A stretch of 64,000 nt of DNA, taken from Pectobacterium aroidearum (GTDB lineage: Bacteria; Pseudomonadota; Gammaproteobacteria; Enterobacterales; Enterobacteriaceae). Shown piece by piece: positions 25,901 to 37,900 of this stretch (positions within the stretch are counted from its first letter, which is position 1; every line of letters starts with the position of its first letter). The DNA lies in contig NZ_CP166097.1 of assembly GCF_041228105.1 (NCBI RefSeq), forward strand, positions 2,790,001 through 2,854,000, in the 5' to 3' direction. Under the pieces are notes generated by a model that was not told the DNA's origin, searched no databases, and worked only from the letters and a program-made list of their open reading frames with translations. The position numbers and the translations under genes are program-made.

Positions 25901-28900
25901 CGATGGTAAAGCCAATACCGCCGCCGCTGAACAGCCCGCTCTTTTTCTTGCTGTGCTCTTCATAATTCTGGTAGTTCTCCACGCTGGCAGCGGTGTTGAC
26001 GTCGTTGTTCGCCAGCAGCGTCACCTGTTTGTCACCGACCACCGAGGAGCCCTGCAGGTTGATATCCTGATTAGCCGCCAGTGTGACACTGTCACCCGAC
26101 AGCAGGCTGCCTTTCTCATTCGTCTGCAACGTTTCCTGCAGGGTATGCGTTACCGTCTTCGAAAACCGCTTCTTCTTGACCTGAGTTTCTTCAAAGAAGG
26201 TGTGCTGCGTTTCGGTCGCCGACAGCAGATTGATGTTGTTGCCCGCCTGCGCCGTCACCGCGCCGCTCGCCACGCCCTGCGCCGCCTGCAGGTTGATGTC
26301 TCTGCCTGCCTGCAGGTTCAGGCCCTGGCCCGTCGTGAGTTCGGTGCTCTGCTGGGTGATATTTTGCTGCCAGTCGGCGTGGCGATTCCACCAGTTCCCG
26401 CGGTAGGTTTCTTCGGTTTCAGACAGCAGATTCAGGTCACGCCCGGCCGCCAGTGTCGCCGTGCCTTTGGCGTTCAGGCTGGCCGCCTCGGACAGCACAT
26501 CCCGTCCGGCTACCAGACTCAACTCGCCACCGCTCAGCAACTGAGCATTAGCCACCTCCTGCGTACGATGCTGCGCCGTGCTACCGCCCTGATACAGCGT
26601 CTCTTTCAGCGTATCCTGTGCCGTCAGGCGGATATCGTTGCCCGCCGCCAGCGACAGCGCCGTGCCGCCGGAAAGCGCACTGGCAGCAATCTGAATATCC
26701 TGACCCGCCACCGCCTTCAGTGCACCGCCCGCCGTGACGGTGCTGCCCTGTACCGCCGTGTTCAGCGCGGTGTTGCTGCTGCCCCAGCCGATATCGACAC
26801 GGTTATTGGTCAGCGTCAGCGCCTCCATCGCCACATTGCCTTTGGCGTTCAGCGCCATGTCCTGTCCGGCGTTGAGCGTGGCCGCCACGTTGCGGATATC
26901 CTTGCCCGCGCTGAGCGTCAGGCTGTTGCCCGCCACAATTTCAGCGGTTTTGCCCAGTTCGGTGAAGACCAGCGAGCCGGTGCCGCTGTGGGAAGCCGTC
27001 GGCTGCGCGGTCTGGAAGGTGCGGCTTTCGGTGCGGTTGATGATATCGCCGTTGATGCTGGCAAGCTGCAGCGTGTTGCCTTCCATCCGGCTGCCGCTGT
27101 TGGTGATGTTGTTGAGCGCCACCAGATTCAGGCCGCCGTCTGACTTAATCAGCCCGCCTTCGTGGTTATCAATCCTGTCGCCGCTGGCAATCGCCAGCAC
27201 CTCAACCGCCCTGAGCGTCCCGCTGTTGGTGACGCTGCCGCCGGCGTTCAGCTCGACCCTGTTCGCGACAATCGCGCTGCCCTGCAGGTTATTTTTATCC
27301 GCCTGCGCCAGATACAGTTTCGGTGCCAGTACGGTCTGCCCGTTGACCTCGATATTTTCCCACCAGACCAGACTCTGGCTGAGGTTGGCGACCTGCTCCG
27401 GCGTCAGGCTGACACCCAGTTGCAGGTTCATGCCTTTCTGCGCCGCCGCCGCGTTATCCAGCAGCATTTGCATCTGTGCCAAATCGGAGCCCGTGCCGTT
27501 CAGGTGACGCTGGCCGCTCTGTTTCAATACCGCCTGGCTGATGTAGCGGGTATCAAACTCCGCATCCCCGAGGAAGCGGTAATCGTGGTCTGCATCCAGA
27601 TTCAGCTTGTCCAGCAGGTAGGACGAGCCCAGCACCCGGTCGGTCTGCGTCCACTGCGAGCGTGTCTCAACCGGCACCACCGTTGACGGCTGCTGCCCCA
27701 GCAGCGTCTGCAAATCGCTGAACAGCGCATTGTCGACCTGCCCCAGCTGTTCCAGTTTCGGGTTGGTGTGTATCAGGTAGCGGCTGTCGGCATTCGGGTC
27801 GACAACCAGCAGCCCGTTATTGCCGGTCGGCAATGGGTACTCCGCAAGCGGGTTGGTGCTCAGATTTTGCAGGCCGTTGCCGATGGCGCTCAGCAAGTCT
27901 GCGGCAGAAAGCGGTGGCTTCACAGCAGGCGTAGCCCCGCCCGGCAGGCTGTCTGCACTGACCGTTGGTTTCAGCGTTTCCACCGCCACCGGGCCCGGTG
28001 TCGCCAGCGTGGCAGGGGTGCCCACCGTGCCCGCTACCGTGATGCCCGTTGCGGTGTTGTCCACGCTAACCGGCGTCAGGCTGCTGCCTGTATCGGGCCG
28101 CGGGCCTGTCGACGACAGCGTGACCGCATCGGGGTTGCTGACGTGGCCGGAGGTTGAAGGGGTTAACACCACGGTATCGCCGGTGTTCAGCGTCAGCGGC
28201 CCGGTAGTAGTCGGTGTCGTAATTGTCGCCGTGATGTTGTCCGCCTGTACGCCTGCTTGCAGTGCGGTGCCAGACTGCGGCGTCAGCGCAACCGCTTTGC
28301 CCGTCGCGGTCACGCCTGCGGCATTGCCCGCCAGCGTCGCCTGTCCGCCGCCGGCTTTGGTAACGTCGACCGCCCCGGCATTAAACGACGAATCCTGACT
28401 GACCAGTTGGCGCGTGGTCTGCTGCTGCAACGGTGACAGCATGGTGATGGCATCCAGCACCGGCTTGGTGGACGCAGGCATAAACCCGCCGCTGCCCGGC
28501 TGCAGCGTGGTATTGCTGATATCCTGTTTGAAATCGGCGGTAATGGTGCCGCCCGCCTGAATTAAGGCGTTATAGCTTTCGCCAACGGTTTTTTCGTAGG
28601 TAGGGATACCTATCAGTTTATATTGTATGTATCTAAATCTGTTTGCTTTATCAAGAATATTTGATGATACATTTTTAGATGGCAAGTTGTTTGGATAATC
28701 ATTAATAGCATTTATATATTGGTATGTTAGGTACTCAGTAACCGTACCCTCTCTATAGGATTTGTTGTTTATTTCATAACCACTTAATGAAAGGTTATTT
28801 CTTGCTAAAATATTAGAGGCATCATTACTGACATTATCCAAATTCATTAAGATATTTCTTCCTGATGAAATTGTCGAAATGCCACCATTAGTAATAACTT

Positions 28901-31900
28901 CTATTTTTTTGTTGCTTAATCCGATTTTTTGGATATAAGCATTCTTATACGGAGCATATACTCCATATGTACTACAAGTTTCATATCCTTTATCTCCATG
29001 AGAAGAACATTCCTTACCCCCTAAGACACCGTAATCCTCTGGTTTAAGCCATTCGATCGGAATATTTGCCGTCGTTTTACCCGCCCAATCAGGCACCGAC
29101 TCATCCGTCAATTCACTTTCCGTCACCACCAACCCCTCACGCTGATTGGTCAGCGTACCGGTATTAATCGTGATATCGCCGGACTGGGTTTCAATGGTAC
29201 CGGAACTGTTGAGCAGCGAGGTGCTGGCATTGCCCTGCGCATCGCGCTGCACCCACAGATTATTGCCCGCCAGAATGGTGCCGAACACGTTGGTCAGCGA
29301 ATCCGACAGCAGACGCATATTGCCACCTGCGTAAAGCATGCTGCTGTTGTGCAACACGCCGCCGGCCTGCACCAGCAGGTCGCCCGTAGTGCCAATCAGG
29401 CCTTTGTTATTCAGCGTGTTCTCACTCACCAGCGTCAGATTACCGCCTGCCTGCACGCTGCCCGCCTCCAGCTGTACGATATCTTTGGCACTGAGGCGCG
29501 ATTCGCCGCCGCCTGCCAGAATATTGCCCTGATTGGTCAGCGTGCCAGTGCTGGTCAGCTGGACAGATTGCCCCTGCAGGGTGCCGCGCTGGTCGAGGTC
29601 GCCCGCCACGTTCAGCGTCAGCTGTTTCCCGGCCGCCATGCTTTGGGTGAAGGTCAGCGGCCCGGTAATGTCGGCACTCAGATTGCCCAGCGCCACCAGT
29701 TGCCCGTCCTGTTGCAGCTCTTGGGTTTTCAGGCGCAGGTCCTGCGCGCTGTAGAGCTTCGCCCCCTGACGGTTAATCAGCCGCTGCGTCTGCAGCGCCA
29801 GCTGTGTCAGGCCCAGCAGCGTGCCATGGTTGTCGAGTTCGTCGGCGATAATCTCCAGTTCACCGGCCTGCACCAGCCCGTTATTCACCCACCGCGGAAT
29901 GGATAACGTCAGTTTATCCTGTGCCATCAGGCTGCCCTGCTGGGTTAGCTGCGCGGTGTTCACCGCCAGCCCGCGCCCCTGCAGCCAGCCGAGGTTGTCC
30001 ACCGCCGCCGCGTTCAGCGTGGTAGTGCCATCGGACAACAATTGCCCGCCCTGCTGGTTGACGATGCGGTCTGTCGCGTCCAGTTGCAATGCCGTGGTGC
30101 CCTGCACCGTGCCGCCGTTGGTCACGGTATTCCCCGTCAGTGTGGTAGTCGCGGCTTTGATGTCACCCTGATTGGCCAGCGTCGCCGCCTGCACGTTCAG
30201 CGTGCCGTCGCTGCTCAGACGTGACTGCGAGGCATTGGTAAACTGACGGGAGACCGTCGCGTCAAGCGCGCTATTGCCACGCAACGTACCGTGGTTAGTG
30301 AGTGCATCGGCACCCAGCGTCAGGGTGCTGCCCTGTATCTGCCCGCGGTTGGTGATGTCATGCGCCGTCAGGCTCAGGTCACCGCCGCTGACCAGCTGGC
30401 TGCCCTGTGCGCCCTGATAAGCGCCGCTCAACTGCAGCGTCCCGCGCTGTACGCCCAGCAGATTGCCCTGCTGTTCAAGGTCACGGGCGGTCAGTTGTAA
30501 CGCGTCCGACTGCCACAGCCCCTGATTACGCAGCACGCCAGTGGTCACTTCGCCGGTACCGCCGCTGAGCAGTCGTCCCGTCGCCAGGTTATCGACACGG
30601 CCGGTGAGATTCAGCGTAAAGCCGCCGACGCCCGTCAGCGTGCCGCCGTTTTCCAGCGTTTTGCCGGTTACTGTTACTGCGCCCTGCGAGAACAACTCTC
30701 CCTGATTGTTGAGTGTGTCACCGTTGAGCGACAGACCGTTCAGCCCCGCCACCGTGCCGCTATTGCTGAACATGTCGCCGTTCAGCGTCAGCGTACCCGC
30801 CTGCCATAAACCGGCGTTGTCCACCCGTGTGGCATGCAGTGTAGCGACGCCGTTGCTGAGCAACTGGCTGCTTTTATCGCCGACATAGCGCAGTACATCG
30901 AGCAGACGCAGCGCGTCAGTGCCCTGAATGCGGCCCTGATTATCGATTTCATCAGCCCGCAGTTGCAGGTCATTCGCCTGCAGCGTACCGGCATTACTCA
31001 GCGTGCCGCTGTCGAGGCGGCCTGCGCCGTTGGTCAGCAGCTCGCCTCCGGCACGGTTAAGCAGTTCATCACGGTTGGTGACTGTCAGGCCATTGCTGCC
31101 CAACACGCGCCCGCTGTTATCCAGCGTACCGGTGGTCAGGCTCAGCGTGCCTGCGGCTATCTCTCCGCTCTGGTTCAGGCGGTCAGCCGTGATAACGGCC
31201 TCGCCGTCGCTCAGCAGACGTGACTGCGCGTTCCCCTGATAGGTGTCCAGTAAATCAAGCCGCAGCCCGTCCTGACCAAGCAGCGACCCGCCGTTTGTCA
31301 GGCCGTTTGCGGACAGTTCCAGTGTGTTGCCCTGCCATAACCCGTCGTTACTGACATTGCCCGCCTGCACCTGCAGGGTACCGTTGGTCAGCAGTTGACC
31401 CGCACTGCCGACCGTCAGGCCATCACGCAGCTCCAGCGTGATACCGCGCTCACCGATGACCGTGCCAGTGTTGCTGAACGTCCCCCCGTTTAGCGCCAGC
31501 GCCCGGCTTTCCCAGCGTCCGCTATTGTGCAACTGATTGCCACGCAGCGTCAGCGTGTCGGCAGTATGCAACAGGCCTGCGCCCTGATAGTCGCCATTGA
31601 GCGACAGCGCCCCGTCGGCAATCACGTTGCCCGCATTGCGGATAGTCGCACTCTGCACGTCTATTTTGCCCACACCAGACACGGTGCCCTGATTGTCGAG
31701 CAGGCTGGCGCTCAGCTGTGTGTCGCCGCCGGAGATCAGCGTGCCCTGATTCGTGAGCAGGCTGGCCGGATTATTGCTATCCAGCGTGACCGTTAACCCG
31801 CTATCCCCCTGAATGCGCCCGCGGTTGGTCAGCTGCTGCGCGTCCAGTTTCAGGTGGTCTGCCTGCCAGTCGCCGTCGTTTGTCACGTTCGCGGCGCCTA

Positions 31901-34900
31901 ATACTGCCAGTCCCTGCGACAGCAGTGTGCCGCCCTGCTGGTTGCCAAGGTCATTTGTGGTCGTCAGCGACAGAGCGTTGAGACCAAAAATCTGTCCACG
32001 GTTGGTCAGGTCAGTGGCCTGCAGCGTGATGTCGCCCGCCTGCCACTGCCCCTGATTGTCAACCTGACCCGCCGTCAGCGTGCTGCTGCCCTGACTCAGC
32101 CATTTACCCTGATTACGGGCCGTCCCCACAATCGCCAGCGTCAGTGCATCCACGCCCAGCATCTTGCCGTGGTTATCCAGCGTCTGCGCGTCCACAGTCA
32201 GCGCCCGCGCTTCCAGCGTGCCCTGCTGAACGAGGTTTTTCGCGATCACACCTAATGTATTGCTGACGCTGATAAGCCCTTGATTCTCCAACGCATTACA
32301 CAGATCCAGTTGCAGATCGTCCGCGCCCAGCATCTGTCCGTGGTTCAGCACGTTCTGCGCGGTGATACCGATGTGCGGGCTGATGAGGTCACCGGTGTTG
32401 GTCAGGGTGCCGTCCAGCGTCAGTTGCAGGCTACGCGTGCCGTTAAGCCGTCCGCCGTTGGTCACGTCGCGGGCAGCAATGGCGAGCGCCTGACTGTTCA
32501 GCGTTCCCTGATTGTCGAGGTGATTGCCGAGCAGGAACGTTAACCCGTTCACGCCCGTCATCGTGCCGTGGTTGACGACATCATTAGCGTTGAGCGTCAG
32601 CGCCGTGCTGCTGATGTCACGGGTATTATTCAGCGTCCCGTTCAGCCCCAGGGACAGGCTGTCGATACCGGTGAGCGTGCCGTCGTTGGTCAGGTCGTTC
32701 GCATTCAGCGTCACTGCCGCCCCGTACAGCGTGCCGGTATTGTTGAGGTTCTGGTTTACCGTGATCCCCAGTTGGTCAAGGCCGTTGATTTTCCCGCGGT
32801 TGTCCAGCCTGTCGGCCTGCGCAATCAGTTGATAGCTGCTCAGCGCCCCCTGATTGGTTAAGGCGTCATCCAGCGTCAGTTGAAGTCCGTTCACGCCGGT
32901 GATCTCACCCGCATTGGTCAGCGTGCGGGCGGCAATATCGGCACGCTTGCTCCACAGTGTGCCCTGATTGTCTACATCACCGTTTTCCAGCGTCACCGTC
33001 AGCGATGTATCACTCTGAATATGCCCGCGGTTGTTCAGGGTTTGCGCCTCCAGCGTCAGGCTGTCCGCCTGCCATTCGCCGTCATTGCTCGCCTCAGCCG
33101 CGTTCAGCACTGCCTGTCCCTGCGTGAGCAGCGTGCCGGTTTTCGTATTGGTCAGACGGTTTTTCGCCGTCATCGTCAGCGACGACAGCCCCAGCAGTTG
33201 CCCGGCATTCTGGACGTCATCCGCTGTCAGCGTCAGCGTCTTCGCCTGCCACTGGCCTGTGTTCTCCAGCTGTCTGGCGGTCAGCGTGCTGTCGCCCTGA
33301 CTCAGCCACTTTCCGCTGTTGCGCGCCGTGGTGTTAATCGCCAGCGTCAATTCGTCCACGCCCAGCATCGTGCCCTGATTATCCAGAGCGTTCGCCTGCA
33401 CCTGCAGTTGGCGGCTTTCCAGTGAGCCTGACTGCTCGACCTGATCCGCCTCCAGCTGTACCCGCTGGCTGCCGCTAATCAGACCGCTGTTGTGCACCGT
33501 CTCCTGCAGCGTCAGATGCAGGTCGTCACCGGAGAGTTCCCCCTGATTGAACAGGTCAGTCGCCGACAGCCCCAGCGTCGCCCCGTAGAGTTCACCCTGA
33601 TTGGTCAGGCGCTCAGCAAGGGTTAGCTGCAGTGCATTAACCCCGGCGATTTCGCCGCCGTTAAACAGGGTATCGGCCGTGATGTCCGTCCGCTGTCCCA
33701 GCAGCGTGCCCTGATTCTCCAGCGTGAGCCCCTGCAACTGAATGGCATTCGCCTGCCAGCGCCCGCGGTTGGTGAGCGTGGTGCCGGACCAGTCCAGCCG
33801 CCCGTCGGTCTGCAGCGTCCCGAGTCCCTGATAATCCCCGGTCAGCGACAGGGATGTCAGGGCGACCACGGCACCGTCATTCTGGATCGTGTTGCCCGTC
33901 AGGGTTGCCGTGCCGTTACCGGAAAGCGAGCCCTGATTGGTGATTTGCGTGGCCTGCAGTTGAAGATCACCGCCCGACACCAGCGTGCCGCGGTTGTCCA
34001 GTACACCGTCGCCCGCCCCGCGTCCCTGAGGTGAAGATGAGGCGTTGAGCTGCTGAATATCTGCCGCCAGCGACAGCGCCATCGGCAGGAAAGAACGCTG
34101 AGATACGGCACTTACGGGCGCAACGGTGACGCTAAGTTCACGATCGGTCTGCACCCGTCCCGTGTTAGCGAAACGTTCGGTCTGTAGCGTCAGAGTATCC
34201 GCCAGCCACTCGCCGTGGTTCTCGGCCTGAGCGGCCTGTAACAGCGCTGCCCCCTGCGTGAGCAGTTTGCCGCGTTGTTGGTTGGTCAGCCCGCCCTGTG
34301 CCGTTACCGACAGTGCCTGAATCCCGAGCAGTTGCCCCGCATTGGTCACGTCATCCGCTTCCAGCGTGAGGTTTCCGGCCTGCAGCAGCCCGCGGTTATC
34401 CATGCTCTGCGCGGTCACCGTTGCGTTGCCCTGCGTCAGCAGATTGCCACGGTTCGTGACATTCCCTGTGATGGCGAGCGTCAGCGCGTCCACGCCCAGC
34501 ATTTTGCCCTGATTGGTCAGCGAGGCGGCGTCCAGCGTGACGCGTTTCCCTTCCAGCGTGCCGCCCTGTCTGACGTCACCGGCTGTCACCGCCACAGACT
34601 GGCTGCCGCTGATGACGCCCGTGTTATCCAGCAGCCCGGTGGTGTTCAGTTGCAGGGTATTGATGCCCTGCATGTCGCCGCGGTTGTTCACCGCCGCCGC
34701 CGCAACCGACAGGTTGTCGCTGCGCAGTTCACCACCGTTATCCAGACCGCCCGACAACACGATCCCCAACGAATCGGTGCCCACAACGCCGCCGAGATTC
34801 GTCAGGCGGTTCGCTGTTATCGTCACGTCATTACCCAGCACCGTGCCCTGATTGGTAAAGTGCTTCCCTTGCAGGGACAACGCCCGGCTTTCCCAGTGCC

Positions 34901-37900
34901 CGCCGTTAACCAGCGTGTCGCCCTCCAGCGTCAGGGTGCCCGCCGTGTTCAGCAGGCCACGGCCCTGATAGTCGCCGTACAGCGACAGCCCTGTTGCCGC
35001 AACCAGACGGCCGTCGTTCATCAGCGACATGCCCATCAGTGTCGCGTGGCCCCGGCTGGACAGCGTGCCCGGATTCTCCATCAGGCGCGCAAACAGCGTG
35101 GCGTCACCGCCCGTGGTCAGCGTACCGCGGTTGATTAGCGTCCCTGTGCCGCCGGTCGTTGGCAGCGTCAGGGACAAGGCGTCATCCCCCTGGATCTGGC
35201 CGTCATTGGTGAGATTATTTGCCGTCAGCGTCAGGGCTTTCGCCTGCCAGTCCCCGGCATTCACCACCTCCGCCGCGGTGAGCACCGCCGCGCCCTGAGA
35301 CAGCAGTTTCCCCGCCTGCCGGTTGGTCAGCCCGCTGGCCGCCGTCAGCGCCAGTGAGGACATCCCGAAAATCGTTCCCGCGTTATCCAGCTCATCCACC
35401 TGCAGCGCGACGTTTTTCGCCTGCAACGTGCCCTGATTATCGAACCGTTTGGCCGTGGTGGTGCTGTCACCCTCACTCAGCAGTGTTCCCTGACTGGACA
35501 GGTTGCCGTTCAGGAAGAGCGACAGGTTAGTGATACCGCTGACCGTGCCACGGTTGTCGAAAGACGAACCCTCCGCCGTCAGGGTTAGCGCCTGCAGCGT
35601 GCCCCGGTTTTCGGTCTTTGCCGCCTGAAGGCGCAGCGTCTCCCCGCTGAGCCAGTCGCCACTATTGGTAAAGGTATCGGCGACGGTCAGGTTCACCGCG
35701 CCCCGCGCCTGTGCCTGTCCGCTGTTCGTAAGGGTACTGGCCTGAAGGGTCAGGGCATGGCCCTGCAACGCCCCGGCCTGGCTGACGACATCGCTGTGAA
35801 TGGTCCAGTTGCCCGCCGTCAACAGGCTGCCGCGGTTGTCCAGATGGGTGGCCGTAACCTGTCCGTCGCCGGTAAGACTGGTTTTGCCCGTATTGAGCCA
35901 GCGTTCGGCATTCAGCAGGAACTGCTGTGCCTGAATGGTACCGTCGGTCTCGGCCTGTCCGGCGTTCACCGTCAGGTTCGTGCCGGCCAGCAGCGTGCCG
36001 GCGGCGGATTGCGTCAGCGCACGCGTGGCCTCAAGCTGCAGCGCGTTGTCGGCCTGCAGCGCCCCCTGATTGGCAAGTGTGCCGGTGTGCAGCTGTAAAT
36101 CAGGCGCCGTGAGCGTGCCGTCATTGCTGAGACGGTCGGCGGTCACCTGCAGGGTGTTGCCGGCCTGCATCAGGCCACGGTTATCCAGCGTGTCACCCAG
36201 CGTCAGTGCCAGTTTTTCCCCGGCGCTGAGCGTGCCGCGGTTCACCAGACTGCCGCCGTGCAGCGCCAGCATCTGCCGCGCGTTGATAGTGCCGTGGTTT
36301 TCTGTCGTCTGGCTGGTCAGGTCGAGTGTGTTCGCGGTCACCTCGCCCTGATTCGTGAACTGGTTAGCCTGTGCGGTCAGCGTCGCGGCCTGCAGTGTGC
36401 CGCCGTTGGTGATGGTGTCGGCCAGCAAAAACAGCTGATTATCCGTCAGGATATTGCCCTGATTGTTCAGCACCGTTTGCAGCTCAAGCCTCAAGTCATG
36501 GCGGGCGCTGAGTAATCCGGTGTTGTCCAGACGCTGCGCGTTAACCGTCAGGCGCTCGGCCGCCGCCAGCGTGCCGCGGTTCGTCATGTCGCCGCCGCTG
36601 AACGTCAGCCCCTGCCGCGCGGCGATATCACCCTGATTGTCCAGCGCATCCAGCGTCAGCGTCAGGGTTTTCCCTGCCAGCGTGCCGCGCTGTACCAGAC
36701 GTCCGCCGTCAACGGTGAGCACATTACCGGCGGTCAGATTCCCCTGCCAGTCGCCCTGCTGCGTAACGCGCACCGTGGCATTATTCTTCGCCTGAAGCTG
36801 GGCGCTGCCGGCACCGGTAAGGGTCTTCGCCGCCAGTCGCACGTCTTCAGCACCCGCGCTGCCCGCCAGCGACACCGCGTCGCCGCGTATATCGAGCACC
36901 GACTCCGCCTTGATGCCGCTTGCCGCATCCTGCTGCAGCGACTGGCCCGCGTTGACCGTCACCTTGCCGGCGGCAAGCTGGGCAGCCTCAAGCGTGACAG
37001 CGTCACCGTTAAGGGATAATTGATTGGCGGGTTTGACGGTGCCCTGCGCATCAACGCCCGCGCTGATGACGCTGTTTTGCGCCTTCAGCCCACCACCCGA
37101 TGACAGCGCGATGTCTTGTCCGGCACGCAGCGTAGCGTCCTGCAGCGTGATGTCCTGTTTGGCGTTCAGCGTCAGCGCGTCACCCGCCTGCTGCTTGCCC
37201 CGCAGCGCCAGCGCGTCCGCGTCAGCCTGAATATTCCCCTGCGCCATCGTATCGCCGAGGCTGAGTTTACCGTTGGCCGACAGCGTGATATCCCCGCTGC
37301 GTGCACTGAGGTTGCCGACGTTGACGCCCACGCCCTTATCGCTGGAAACCAGTTTGATGCGGTTGGTGTACATGCCACCCAACGCACCCGTATCCAGTGC
37401 GACCTTCACACCGCTGTCTGCTGCCTGCGCCGTCACCTTGCCCGTCGCGTCAACCTGATTAGCACCGAGCACAATCTGTGTGTCATTGGCATTCAGCCCG
37501 GCATTAATCTGCGCAGTGCGGGCAATCAGGCTGAGGTAGTCACTTTTACTTGCGTCCAGCCCCTGCCCGGTCAGCGTGATATCGCCGCGCTTCACGTCGA
37601 TCTGCTGCAAATTCCCCTGCGCATCCATCTGCGGTTTGCCGGTGGTCAGCGTCACCTGCGGAGTATTGATAAAACCGCAGCCGTCGCAGGTGATGCCGTT
37701 GGGGTTGGCCACGATGACGCTGGCCTGTTTGCCGCCCACTTCCAGATACCCCGCCAGCGTACTGCGGTTGGTCGACACCACTTCGTTGATAATGGCGTCG
37801 GCAGCCTTGCCTTTCAGGTTCGGGTTGTTCTGGATCAGCCCGCCAAGCTGGGTGGGATTGAGCTGCGCCGTGCCGTTATTCAGGATCAGACCGGGTTTAT

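Noticed and set aside
31300..36600. CRISPR-like periodicity in cdiA
   Set aside because: The repeats are in frame, degenerate and encode FHA beta-helix units; there is no constant repeat with unique spacers.
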